This document shows, piece by piece, positions 37,066 to 45,929 of a stretch of DNA of 64,000 nucleotides (position 1 is the stretch's first letter; each line of letters starts with the position of its first letter). Both the position numbers and the translations under genes were made by a program. The notes beneath the pieces were generated by a model, which did not search any database, was not told where the DNA came from, and saw only the letters and a list, made by a program, of their open reading frames with translations. Source of the DNA: Demequina rhizosphaerae (GTDB lineage Bacteria > Actinomycetota > Actinomycetes > Actinomycetales > Demequinaceae); assembly GCF_000971255.1 (NCBI RefSeq), contig NZ_BBMC01000002.1, positions 558,001-622,000 of the forward strand. The letters run 5' to 3'.

Positions 37066-38007
37066 CTACCTCAGCAATGAGCCGTCGGTGACGCCCCGTC
37101 GGGCCATCACCCTGCCCCAGACGACCCTGGGCGCCGCTCGCAGACCGCGGCCGATGCGCGCCCAGCGGCCCCGCACGGAGGCTGCCAGGCTGGGCTCTGT
37201 CTCGGGATGCATGGTCCGGAACTGCGCATCGGACGGCCAGATCATTCGCATGGCGAGACCAAGTCTGTCGCGCCATGCTGCACGGCCGAGCACGGGCATC
37301 CACTGTGCGAGCGTTTCACCGCGTCCGCCCACGCGCGACCGCCAGGCGTCGAGCGCCGGGATCTCGCCATGACGGGCCGGGGGCGGCAGCATGGCGTCGA
37401 GCCGTTCGAGCAACGGCCGCGCGGTGTCGACCGCTCCGGTCGCTCGGGCGAGAGCCACAAGGTCGTCCTGCTCGGCGCGGCTAAGCTCCGGGAGAACTCC
37501 CTCCGCAAGGAGCCGGATTTCATCAGCGTGACGAGACGTCTGTGCCGGCGTCCGCAGCGCGTGCAGCGCCGCGATGAGGATGGCGCTCGCCCGATCGACC
37601 ATGTCGGCCTCGACGCCGGCGAGGACGAGCGCCTCACGTCGTCGCCAAAGGGATTCGAACGTCACCGCCGAGGACTCAAGGAATCCCGGGAACCGCGTGT
37701 GAACGTCGATGTCGCACGGCCACCCGGCGTGAATGAGGGTGAACGAGTGGTCGGCAGTCGGACCGTGCGCGGCGGTGCTGGGGCGCTCCTTCCAGCCGCA
37801 CCGCTCGAGCGCGGCCAGATACGCGACCGCCTCGTCGGGAGCGATCAGGACGTCGGCATCGGCGCTCACACGCGCGGCGCGCAGGCCGTGCGCGTGAGCG
37901 GTCGGCCCCTTGATCAGGAGCGCACGTACGCCCGTGCGGCGTGCCACCGCGATCGCAAGCGCGTGGGCAGACGGCACCGCATCGCGGGGCGACAGCGAGG
38001 CGTTCAT
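37066..38007 (-). CDS. Nucleotidyltransferase-fold protein (NTP_transf_5-like)
   Basis: 313 residues. The N-terminal half has ALLIKGPTAHAHG followed by the SADADVLIAPDEAVAYLAALERCGW pattern, where the two Asp residues match the metal-binding pair of the MNT/NTP_transf_5 family; a third Asp is in DIDVHTRF. The C-terminal half is helical. Its start overlaps the PqqD-like stop by 4 bases. Known: this family co-occurs with PqqD-like and HprK-like proteins in exopolysaccharide and some lasso-peptide loci. The modified target is unknown. Confidence 0.75.
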   Translation of the reverse strand: MNASLSPRDAVPSAHALAIAVARRTGVRALLIKGPTAHAHGLRAARVSADADVLIAPDEAVAYLAALERCGWKERPSTAAHGPTADHSFTLIHAGWPCDIDVHTRFPGFLESSAVTFESLWRRREALVLAGVEADMVDRASAILIAALHALRTPAQTSRHADEIRLLAEGVLPELSRAEQDDLVALARATGAVDTARPLLERLDAMLPPPARHGEIPALDAWRSRVGGRGETLAQWMPVLGRAAWRDRLGLAMRMIWPSDAQFRTMHPETEPSLAASVRGRWARIGRGLRAAPRVVWGRVMARRGVTDGSLLR

Positions 38008-38297
38008 TCGGCCGGTTCCACACTCATGACACCGCGCCCGACAAGCGTGTCGACGAGCGCGCGCACCGCCGATTCGGTGTCGCCCTCGTCCGGCGCACCG
38101 AACTCAGCAAGCAGGTGGCGCTCGAGGTCCCCGACGGTGATCCCGCCGCGGGCGGCGAGTGCGGCCTCGGCCGCGATGGGCGAGAGAAGCGTGACGTCGT
38201 TGCCGGCGAGCACGAGCATCTCGCCCCCGCGCTCGAGCGCATCGTCCCAATGCGACCGGACCACCGAATCGTCCGCAAGACGATAGTCGTGGCTCAT
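38004..38297 (-). CDS. PqqD family protein, copy 2
   Basis: 97 residues, PqqD-like: strands at ~16-45 (SHWDDALERGGEMLVLAGNDVTLLSPIAAEAAL), then helices (TVGDLERHLLAEFG, AVRALVDTLVGRGVM). It overlaps both neighbours by 4 bases, so kinase fusion, PqqD and nucleotidyltransferase are one translational unit. It carries the last copy of the 10-mer seen in the window (38238). The partner relationship suggests it docks a substrate for the kinase or nucleotidyltransferase (inference). Confidence 0.75.
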   Translation of the reverse strand: MSHDYRLADDSVVRSHWDDALERGGEMLVLAGNDVTLLSPIAAEAALAARGGITVGDLERHLLAEFGAPDEGDTESAVRALVDTLVGRGVMSVEPAE

Positions 38298-39691
38298 CGC
38301 TCACCCGCCAGCAGGTCCGGCATGAGCGGCAGCAGGTCGCGCGCCTCGCGGTAGCGGATGCGCACCAGGCCGCCGACGGACTCCACGAGGTCGGCGAGCG
38401 TGTGGAGCTGCCGGGGGAGCTTGGACAGGTAGGACACCTGCTCGGCCAGGTGTGCGAGGCCGTGGAGGAGCGGCAGTTCCTCGACTCGGGGCACGTCACC
38501 CAGCGTCGGGTCACGCTCGACCAGTGCAAGGCGCGTGAGCCGCAGCCTGCCGCGAGGCACGGGCAGGAGGTCGAGCGACTCGGGCCCCCACTGCTCCTTC
38601 GTCAGGGTGGCCGCGCCGAGCACCGAGAGCGGCTTGGGGTACGGCAGAACCGTCCGACCGGCGTCGATCGCGAGCGTCTCATCGGTGACGTAGCCGTAGT
38701 GCGCGCCGAGCGTGCGCGCCAGCGTGGTCTTGCCCGTACCCGAAGGCGCGACGAAGCCCACCACATCGCCCTCGGGCGAGGCGAGGCCAGCCGCGTGGAG
38801 CATGACGAGCGATCCGACGCGCTGCTCGATCGCGCGCACCGTCACCGCGCTTGAGAGGTAGTGGAGCGCATGATCGACATCGGGGTACGCGAGCATGCCG
38901 CGGGCGCGCGCCTCGGCGAGAACGTCGAGGTCAGGATCGACCATGAGGTCGACGCGCGTCTCCGGAGCTGCGTCCTCGACAAGGCAACGGCTCCACGCAC
39001 GCCGGCCCGCGGCGGCGAGCTCGTCGCGCACGGCGCCACCACAGTGCAGCGCGACGGGGACACCGAACGCGTCGACGACGCATGCCGATGCGTCGCTCGC
39101 CGGCGCAGCATCGTTCAGCGCGGCAACCGCGGCGAGCGGCGCCCAGATGTCCGCGATCCCGAGTGCAGCCTCGGCGATCCGATCTCCCGCTGCTCTCGCT
39201 CGCTCGTCCAGCTGCTCCCACGGCGGAAGCGTCCAGTCGTCGGGGACGCCGCGCTCGAGGCGCCGACGCTCAAGGATGGGGGCGTGCTCGTGCAGGGGCG
39301 CCACGAGGTCGATGTCGCCATAGAGGCGGGCGAGCTCGGCCAGTGTGAACGACCGCGCGCGGGCGCGAGGGTGGCGACGCGCCAATTCGTCGCGTTCGGC
39401 TCCTGTTCCGACGATGAAGAGATCCGACGCGTCCACCATCGCCGCGCTCAGCGACCGCGCCGCGAACCCCTGGGCGCTCCCACCGTGCGCCTCGATGACG
39501 TCGCGGGCGATGCCCTGCATCGAAGCGCCGTCCTCAGCGTTGAGCCCTGCCGATGTTATTCGGATGCGGTCACGCCCCACGCCGCGCGCCCACAAGTGCT
39601 TGCGCAGGAGCCTCTCGCCCGCGACAGAACGGCCGGTGTTCGTCGCGTCGACGAGGAGCACCCGGAACGCGGTCGCGGAGACCTCGCCCAT
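38294..39691 (-). CDS. Pseudo-LMW-phosphatase / HprK-like kinase fusion
   Basis: 465 residues. Residues ~9-180 align with low-molecular-weight protein tyrosine phosphatases: LLVDATNTGRS occupies the P-loop place of C-x5-R-S, then ITSAGL, the DLFIVGTGAERDELARRHP segment and VPDDW at the general-acid loop. The catalytic Cys is Asp15, so phosphatase activity should be lost while phosphate or phosphotyrosine binding may remain. Residues ~205-465 resemble HPr kinase/phosphorylase relatives, with Walker A APSGTGKTT (315-323) and GYVTDETLAID. It starts one base after the BY-kinase stop. The pairing hints at a regulatory module reading the BY-kinase Tyr tail (inference). Confidence 0.75.
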   Translation of the reverse strand: MGEVSATAFRVLLVDATNTGRSVAGERLLRKHLWARGVGRDRIRITSAGLNAEDGASMQGIARDVIEAHGGSAQGFAARSLSAAMVDASDLFIVGTGAERDELARRHPRARARSFTLAELARLYGDIDLVAPLHEHAPILERRRLERGVPDDWTLPPWEQLDERARAAGDRIAEAALGIADIWAPLAAVAALNDAAPASDASACVVDAFGVPVALHCGGAVRDELAAAGRRAWSRCLVEDAAPETRVDLMVDPDLDVLAEARARGMLAYPDVDHALHYLSSAVTVRAIEQRVGSLVMLHAAGLASPEGDVVGFVAPSGTGKTTLARTLGAHYGYVTDETLAIDAGRTVLPYPKPLSVLGAATLTKEQWGPESLDLLPVPRGRLRLTRLALVERDPTLGDVPRVEELPLLHGLAHLAEQVSYLSKLPRQLHTLADLVESVGGLVRIRYREARDLLPLMPDLLAGER

Positions 39692-39692
39692 G

Positions 39693-41255
39693 TCAGGCGT
39701 GCGGGCGCTCGGCAGGCTCGGCGGGCTCTGCCGCTTCATCCGTACCGACGATCTCGTCCCAGCTCAGCAGCCCGGGCTGGCGAAGCTCGTCGTCCTCGTG
39801 TCGTCCGCGCTTGCGCGTGGCGTGCTGAGGGGCATGCGCCGAGACGTGCCAGGACGATGACGAGGCATCGCCGCTCTTCTTCTCGCGGCCGCCGTCGGTC
39901 GAGTAGTCATAGGCGTATGCGTAAGCGTCCTTGTAGGCACCCTTGCGCGGCATCGCGTCGACGATGATCCCGAGCGCGCGCCCGTTGACGCGGTCGAGGT
40001 TCTGCAACGCACGATCAAGCACGTCGATGGTGGTGCGACCGGAGGCCGCGACCACCAGAGCGCCATCCGTGCGAGCGGTGAGGACCGCCGCGTCCGTGAC
40101 CGGGACGAGCGGCGGTGTGTCGATCAGCACCAATGCGCTCTTGGGGAAGCTGTAGAGCAGCTTGTGCATGGCGTCTGAGGCGAGGAGCTCCGAGGGGTTG
40201 GGCGGGATCGAGCCTGACGCAAGCACGTAGAAGTGGTCCGTGCTTCCGTAGGCCTGAAGCACGTCCTGGGCACGGGCCCGCCCGACAAGTACGTCGGTGA
40301 GGCCGGCGCCCTCGACGAGGCCGAGATTCCTGGCGACGGTGGGCCGGCGGAGGTCAGCGTCGATGAGGACGACATCGCGGCCCGACTCGGCGACGGCCTC
40401 GGCGAGTTTGATGATCGTGGTCGACTTGCCGTCGCCCGGCAGCGACGAAGTGACGACGATGACTCGCGGCGGGTTGTCTACATCCATGAACTGCAGGTTG
40501 GTGCGCACCTGACGGATCGCCTCTGTCATGGCGAAGTCGGTCTTCGCCGCAGCTACGCCGTCCTTCGCGATCGCGGGATCGTATGGGAGACCGCCGAGAA
40601 CCGGGAGGTCGAATTCGCGCTCGATGTCTTCGGGCCTTCGTAGGCGGCGGTCGAGAGATGCCCTGATGAGGGCGTACCCGACGCCGAGCGTGAGACCGAC
40701 AAGCAGTCCCAGCGCAACGTCGAGCTTGACATTAGGGCTCGACGGAGCCCCGGGGAGGACAGCGCTGTCGAGAGTCTGAAGGCCGACCACAGACTGCGCG
40801 GCACCATCTTCCGAGCCCGAGTTCTCGATGTCCTCGACGGCCTTCGTCATGCCGGCGATCCAGGCCTCGACGAGGTCGCGAGACTCCTCCGGGGACGATC
40901 CGTTGGCGGCGACTCGGAGCACCGCGGTGTCGGGCGGGTTGGAGACGGCTACGCGGGCCACAAGGGCGTCGGGACCGGAGGCAAGGCCGAGGTCCTCGAT
41001 CGCGTACTCGGCAACCTTGCGCGACTTCGCGATGTCCAGGTAGCTCTTCACGCGCGACTTCGCGTAGTTGTCTCCGACGAGCGCACTGCCGAGATCCTCG
41101 CTTGCGCCCGTGGTGATGATCGCAGAGCCGGTAGCTGTGTAGACCTTCGGCTGGGTGAGTGTCCAGCCAAAGGCTGCGGCGCCGCCGAGCACCGTGATGA
41201 GCACGATAGCGACCCAATGCGTGCGAAAGAGCCTTGCGTAGTCCTGGAGTTCCAT
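39693..41255 (-). CDS. Polysaccharide co-polymerase / BY-type tyrosine autokinase
   Basis: 520 residues. Residues 1-~190 form a Wzz-like chain-length domain with helices near 15-35 and 170-190. Residues ~230-430 are the cytoplasmic BY-kinase with Walker A LPGDGKSTT, Walker A' VVLIDADLRRP and Walker B LVLIDTP. The C-terminus has the Tyr cluster AYKDAYAYAYDYS that is autophosphorylated in this family. It controls export and length of polysaccharide made by the locus. Its normal partner is a LMW phosphatase; the only candidate here is the catalytically dead fusion immediately downstream. Confidence 0.93.
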   Translation of the reverse strand: MELQDYARLFRTHWVAIVLITVLGGAAAFGWTLTQPKVYTATGSAIITTGASEDLGSALVGDNYAKSRVKSYLDIAKSRKVAEYAIEDLGLASGPDALVARVAVSNPPDTAVLRVAANGSSPEESRDLVEAWIAGMTKAVEDIENSGSEDGAAQSVVGLQTLDSAVLPGAPSSPNVKLDVALGLLVGLTLGVGYALIRASLDRRLRRPEDIEREFDLPVLGGLPYDPAIAKDGVAAAKTDFAMTEAIRQVRTNLQFMDVDNPPRVIVVTSSLPGDGKSTTIIKLAEAVAESGRDVVLIDADLRRPTVARNLGLVEGAGLTDVLVGRARAQDVLQAYGSTDHFYVLASGSIPPNPSELLASDAMHKLLYSFPKSALVLIDTPPLVPVTDAAVLTARTDGALVVAASGRTTIDVLDRALQNLDRVNGRALGIIVDAMPRKGAYKDAYAYAYDYSTDGGREKKSGDASSSSWHVSAHAPQHATRKRGRHEDDELRQPGLLSWDEIVGTDEAAEPAEPAERPHA

Positions 41256-41722
41256 CCCCGAGCCTCACCTCTTCCCGCCTGCGCGACAGTGTACGGACAA
41301 CCCTGCAAATTACCGTCGCTCAGGGACCCTTCACCTCGAACGACGAACGCGCTGCAGCCGTGGCACCCTGGATCGAGCAACACAACTCCCGACGCCGCCG
41401 CCACGCTTCGGGAGGACCGAAACCCAATCCCACCGATAGGCCGACGGCGACCGACCGCATGACCTGGTGAAGCAGGATCCCCGCGGCCGCGGCAGCAGTC
41501 AAAGACGCACTTGCCCCCATACAAATTGCCTCTTGCAGCGTTGGCTCCTCGCTCTGCCGGCTGAGACAAACACCTCCGCGCACGAGATTTCGGGCAAGAC
41601 GACTCGAGCTCCGAGTGGTCCGGGCCCTTGAAGCACGCGACCTATCGGCCTGCGACACTCCTTCCCGGGCACCGAGCCAGAGCTCGTTGACGCAGATGCG
41701 CGGTTCGATCGCAGTGCCAAAC
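41256..41722 (-). other. 467-base gap upstream of the BY-kinase
   Basis: No convincing gene on either strand; base composition drops visibly below that of the BY-kinase gene, marking the start of the lower-GC stretch. On the minus strand TACACT (about 41290-41295) could be a -10 for the BY-kinase, without a clear -35. Nothing else recognised. Confidence 0.4.
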
Positions 41723-42865
41723 TCAGCCGAGGACGCCTCGCCCCACCAGCAACTCCTCGACGCTAGTCCACATCGCGTCAACGTCGCGAGCGAGGAGAAG
41801 CTGGCGTTCAGCGACGCGAGCCCCGAGCGTTGAGTCGGCCATTTGTGACGTGAGCGCGCCTACCGATTGCTCTGCGTCAAATGGCGATGCCATCGAGCTG
41901 GACATCCCGAACTCTGCGAGCAACTCTTCGTACTTGTGCGACCAGGAGTGCGCGATGACCGGGACGCCCTGCGACAGCGCACTCACGACTGCGTGATAAC
42001 GTGCCGCGATCAGTCCGGCGCACTGGCCAATGAACACCTTTGCGTCCACTCCGTTCGACGGAATGACGATGTCCACGTTCTCGCCCAGGGAACGCACTCG
42101 ATTCGCGATGTCCAGGTCGCCAGGCTTCGAATGCACCAGCAGTACCGGATCGAGACCGTCCCTCCGCAGAAGGCGCACCATCCCACCAAGCGCATCAACA
42201 TAGCGCTCAGTGGCGTCAGGAACCGCGGCACGGCTGCTGATGTTCACGTTGGGAACTACGGCAACGCGCGCGCTCACGGCGTCCTGCCGGGGCACGCCCA
42301 ACGCAATCGTAATGTCAGGGGCTTTGCCGACGCGCGGGTCGTGACCGAGCAGACTCTCCAGGTGGTCCAGCGATTGCGAGTCTCTCGCCCATATCTGGTC
42401 AGCGAACTCGAAGAGCCTTTTCGAAGCATCTGCAACACCTGCGTCCGTAAACGGGCCGAACGCCTGAGGCAGCATCACAACTGGGCGCCCGCCCGAAGAC
42501 AGACGACGGAAGCTCTCCGCGCCCAGAGCGATCGACGACGCGGGCCATTGGTCTCCCACTGCGAACCCCGAAGCATCGAGCGTTGCCGCAACGTGGCGGG
42601 ACGACGCGATCCCGACGCGCGTAGCCGCGCCGCGCGGCACGGCATTCCAGCCGAGAGACGACATCGGTCCTAGTCGGGGCACTTCGATGAAGGGTTTCAG
42701 ATCCCAGTTGTGACGGAGCTCGCGGTCAACTCGCCTGAAATCCACGACCGCGGAGCCGCCCAGGTGGGCAACCCGCCCCGCAGACGCTCGCAGGAGCAGT
42801 TCCGCTCCACCATTGTGCGAGCCCACGCCACGCACTAGGACGAGATCGCGCGACCGATCAGTCAC
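41723..42865 (-). CDS. Polysaccharide pyruvyl transferase family protein
   Basis: 380 residues from the GTG at 42865, which lies inside the end of the nitroreductase-like gene (8-base overlap). Family features: opening VLVRGVGSHNGGAELLLRA, the PQAFGPF strand, ARDSQSLDHLESLLG, and the C-terminal ARYHAVVSALSQGVPVIAHSWSHKYEELL. These enzymes (CsaB/WcaK type) transfer a ketal pyruvate from PEP to a sugar in surface glycans. Codon usage is less GC-biased than core genes, in line with transfer. It is the last gene of the Wzx-nitroreductase-pyruvyltransferase unit. Confidence 0.85.
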   Translation of the reverse strand: MTDRSRDLVLVRGVGSHNGGAELLLRASAGRVAHLGGSAVVDFRRVDRELRHNWDLKPFIEVPRLGPMSSLGWNAVPRGAATRVGIASSRHVAATLDASGFAVGDQWPASSIALGAESFRRLSSGGRPVVMLPQAFGPFTDAGVADASKRLFEFADQIWARDSQSLDHLESLLGHDPRVGKAPDITIALGVPRQDAVSARVAVVPNVNISSRAAVPDATERYVDALGGMVRLLRRDGLDPVLLVHSKPGDLDIANRVRSLGENVDIVIPSNGVDAKVFIGQCAGLIAARYHAVVSALSQGVPVIAHSWSHKYEELLAEFGMSSSMASPFDAEQSVGALTSQMADSTLGARVAERQLLLARDVDAMWTSVEELLVGRGVLG

Positions 42866-43907
42866 GGTCGAATGCCCGGTAGTGCCGTACGGAAGAGAGT
42901 GCCCTCTTGGGCGACTGGGGGGCGAGACTGCCCTCCTGCGCATACCCGAAAGCGACCAGCATCACGACCCTTTCGTATCGCTCAAGACCTATCAATGCCC
43001 GCATCTTATGCTCACTTTCGGCATAGTCTGGCCAGTTGATACAACAGCTGCCAACTCCTTGCGTTTCGAGCCCGAAGATGAAGGACATAGCGGCCAGACT
43101 TCCGTCGATGTAGATCAGGTGCCTGTCACGCTCCGCCTGGAACGCCGATAGGTCTCCCACAACCACGGCGACATGTTGGAGATTGTGCAGATAGCCCGCC
43201 GTGCCACCAGCCAACGCGGCTACTCGGCGCGCGTCCTCAGGATCGTCGAACACCTCGAAGCGATAGGGAACCCTATTGCACGCGCTGGGGGCTTCTACGG
43301 CAACGTGCAGTGCGCGATCGATAACGTCACGTTCAACACGCCGAGGTTCATACCATCTGACCGAACGGCGCGAGTGCGCGAGTGACTCAAATGACTCGTA
43401 CGTAGCTTGGGGTGAAATCATGCCGATCGCGAGCGGCCCAGAATAGCCATGATCCGATTCAAGTTTGAATTCGGAATAGCGCGCTCGTGCTGCAATAATC
43501 GAAGCACTGTCAGTCAACGACGTCGCTTCAAAATAGCCATCTAGTACGTCGCGCGCCCAGGCTACAGTCTGTAGATCCAGAAAGTTCTCAGCCGTCGCAT
43601 GGGCGACGCGATCAACCAGTTCACCAATATAGTCCGTGGCGTATGTAGTTCGTCGCGGGGTCATCGTAAACCCCTTCTCCAGCATGTGGATCCGACGCCT
43701 GACCTCGAAGACCTCGTGACTCGCACGGGTTCTGCGGTGGTGCTCCTTGATTCCTTCAAAGACCGCCGAGTTCTCGCGATCGAAAGCGGCGCTCCCGAAT
43801 CGATAGATGAATGGGCCTTGACCGAAGCGGTAGCGCTCGACTCGCATCCAGTAGCCGACCCGTCTGGCCGCGAAGCGTGCCTGGCGCAGCAGCGCAGGGG
43901 CATTCAT
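42858..43907 (-). CDS. Nitroreductase-fold protein in the polysaccharide operon
   Basis: 349 residues from the ATG at 43907. The N-terminal ~170 residues are not recognised; the C-terminal half is an FMN nitroreductase fold: HSRRSVRWYEPRRVERDVIDRALHVAVEAPSACNRVPY, then GTAGYLHNLQHVAVVVGD and GVGSCCINWPDY. It overlaps Wzx upstream and the pyruvyltransferase downstream (4 and 8 bases), so it belongs to the glycan pathway. Known: nitroreductase-like proteins occasionally accompany pyruvyltransferases in such loci, with no defined reaction. It may reduce a sugar or quinone intermediate (speculation). Confidence 0.75.
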   Translation of the reverse strand: MNAPALLRQARFAARRVGYWMRVERYRFGQGPFIYRFGSAAFDRENSAVFEGIKEHHRRTRASHEVFEVRRRIHMLEKGFTMTPRRTTYATDYIGELVDRVAHATAENFLDLQTVAWARDVLDGYFEATSLTDSASIIAARARYSEFKLESDHGYSGPLAIGMISPQATYESFESLAHSRRSVRWYEPRRVERDVIDRALHVAVEAPSACNRVPYRFEVFDDPEDARRVAALAGGTAGYLHNLQHVAVVVGDLSAFQAERDRHLIYIDGSLAAMSFIFGLETQGVGSCCINWPDYAESEHKMRALIGLERYERVVMLVAFGYAQEGSLAPQSPKRALSSVRHYRAFDRD

Positions 43908-45250
43908 TCGACACCTCTTCTCGTTCGTGTGCGGACCCACGCAGCAGCCTCCGTTGCCGGAGCAGTAGTCATGGTGAGGGCGACGCGCCTCGTCCTAGAC
44001 GATGCAAAGGCAAACAGGTACGAAGCCGTCACATACGACACGACTGTCGCCCAAGCGGCGCCCTCTGGCCCGTACCGCGGTACAAGCATCAAGTTGAGCG
44101 CGACTGCAGCGACGGCACCAAGCGCGTGCCGCAAGAAGGATACCCACAGAACGCCCTCCGCAACGATCCACTTGCTCAGCACCGCCGCCATGAAGACGAA
44201 GGGCGTCGTCAGGGAGTAGATCCTGAGAATCGCCGCGGATTCGGCGTACCTGTCGCCATACAGCACACCCACGATCACATCGGCGGAAGCCACCACCACC
44301 GCCACGACGCCGATGCCTAGGTAGAACGCGCTCGCGAAGCCGCGACGGAGTGCACGATCATAATCCGCTTCCTCGCCCCGCGCGCGCAGATCCAGAAGCG
44401 CCGGAAATGTAGCTGCCATGTACGCTGTGGGCACGAAATAAAGCAGTTCACTGACCTTCGCGGCTGCAGAGTACACGGCAACCGCAGATGAGCCCGCAAT
44501 GGCCTGAAGGATCAGGACATCGGCGCGCAAGTTGACCTGGTTCGCGATACTTGAGAGCGAAAGTGGCATCGCTGATCGAAACAACGACCAAGTGTATTTT
44601 GACTCAAATGTCCGGCGCCGTGATTGCCTATCGATAAATCGATACGCAAAATAGATTGCGGCGGCTGCGACTGCCTGTTCAGCGACGAACAGCGCCACGA
44701 AGGTTAGTACATCTGGCGCAACGAGCAGTATGACCACGCGCGCGACAAAGAAAACAAGGCCAACGACCACGCGGATGGCCGCCGGGATGCGAGTCCGCAG
44801 GTCGGCCTGGAATACAAGTTCAGGTGCGTCAAGCACGCGCGCAAACACAGCAAGCGCCGCTATCGCGGTAGGCAGCAGGACACCGCTTCCCCCGAAAATC
44901 GCTGTGTATGAAACGAACGTGACATAGACGACGAGCGCGAAGATCTCCCGAATGGCGAAGAGTGCACTGAGGACGACCTGCCTATGAGCGCTAGGTGTAC
45001 GAAATTCACGCACCCCAAGCGCCTGGATTCCCCCGAACATTATTGCAACGCCGAGTCCTGCGATGGCAGTCGCGTAGCTGTAGACGCCAAAATCGGCGAT
45101 CGGCAATGCCCTGGCGAGCAATATGCTCATCAACCCGGCGAAGCCAACGTTCACTATCTGCTGGGCGACTGCCCAGGCCCCGTTCCGCCGAGCACTCTCC
45201 CCTTGCCCTAGCCACCCGCGTGTTCTTCCCGTGTTGGCCACGGCTGCCAT
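43904..45250 (-). CDS. Wzx-like polysaccharide flippase
   Basis: About 448 residues with 12-14 membrane helices, MATE/Wzx superfamily: NGAWAVAQQIVNVGFAGLMSILLARALPIADFGVYSYATA is the typical first helix pair with the G-x-Y motif. It would flip the lipid-linked repeat unit to the outer face. The ATG at 45250 has GGAGG only 3 bases before it; a start a few codons later is possible. AT-richer than the surrounding core genes. First gene of the overlapping three-gene unit. Confidence 0.85.
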   Translation of the reverse strand: MAAVANTGRTRGWLGQGESARRNGAWAVAQQIVNVGFAGLMSILLARALPIADFGVYSYATAIAGLGVAIMFGGIQALGVREFRTPSAHRQVVLSALFAIREIFALVVYVTFVSYTAIFGGSGVLLPTAIAALAVFARVLDAPELVFQADLRTRIPAAIRVVVGLVFFVARVVILLVAPDVLTFVALFVAEQAVAAAAIYFAYRFIDRQSRRRTFESKYTWSLFRSAMPLSLSSIANQVNLRADVLILQAIAGSSAVAVYSAAAKVSELLYFVPTAYMAATFPALLDLRARGEEADYDRALRRGFASAFYLGIGVVAVVVASADVIVGVLYGDRYAESAAILRIYSLTTPFVFMAAVLSKWIVAEGVLWVSFLRHALGAVAAVALNLMLVPRYGPEGAAWATVVSYVTASYLFAFASSRTRRVALTMTTAPATEAAAWVRTRTRRGVE

Positions 45251-45929
45251 CTCCCTCCTGCATTCCATCGCCGCTCGCCCCTGTCTTCGGCTGCACAGAA
45301 GGGGACCCGCCCCTGCCTTCCGGCCGTCACCATACCCTCCCCCACCTCCAAGCTCGGTATGTCGCGCCACGGGCCGCCGGCGCTCGAGGCCTCACCGTCT
45401 CTCGCACGCTCCATAGGGCGAGAGAGCCCACCTGGGGCAAGCCCGAACGAGTCGCCCCGGGTGTCTCCTTCAGACCGCATCACTGGCTCGTCCGTCAACG
45501 GCTGATTCAACGCTTGGGTCGTCATCTCGACCCGGGAAGAGCGCTTCGACACATGCGTGCGACAGCGCCAACCTCCGCCAATCGCTCTGCATGGCAGATC
45601 GCTCAGCATTGGACTCCAAGGTTGCCACCATGCCCGGGTCTGGTGGCACACCACGGTTCGCCCCCTGCCGGATCGCTGCGTTCATGTCCCGCGCTCCGAG
45701 AGCCGGGATATTCCGCCGCGCAGTCGGCACCCGCCAGCATTGACGATGCCCGCTATCCGTGTCCAGCACAAACACGCCCCTGGGAGGCGACCCGCATGGT
45801 TGAGAATTGTCGCACGCAGCCTTGTGTCCGGGGGCAACGACAGCTCCCAGTGGTCACGTTGCGCGCTCGCACGCACCAGCGGCCGCGCGGAGATGCTGTC
45901 ATCGTGTTGAATCCGGTAACATCCGAGCA
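45251..45929. other. 679-base divergent gap between Wzx and Wzy genes
   Basis: Open frames here have no family resemblance, no good ribosome-binding sites and random-looking composition, so I call none. The right end holds the probable wzy promoter. Confidence 0.4.
45917..45922 (+). promoter_or_regulatory. -10 element for a leaderless wzy transcript
   Basis: TAACAT, 7 bases before the ATG at 45930 and with no Shine-Dalgarno between. This mirrors the spacing at the metX copy 1 and metY-leader starts. No clear -35. Confidence 0.4.

Noticed and set aside
37640..37665. GATTCGAAC string resembling a tRNA T-arm
   Set aside because: It lies inside the nucleotidyltransferase coding frame and no acceptor, D or anticodon stems can be drawn around it.
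34005..39739. Lasso-peptide gene cluster
   Set aside because: PqqD-, kinase- and nucleotidyltransferase-like genes occur, but no asparagine-synthase-like cyclase, B2 protease or precursor peptide was found.
41320..41781. 153-residue minus-strand frame upstream of the BY-kinase
   Set aside because: It overlaps the end of the pyruvyltransferase gene, has no family resemblance and no good start context.
45208..45775. Several 90-150 residue frames between wzx and wzy
   Set aside because: Random-looking composition, mutually overlapping, no ribosome-binding site.
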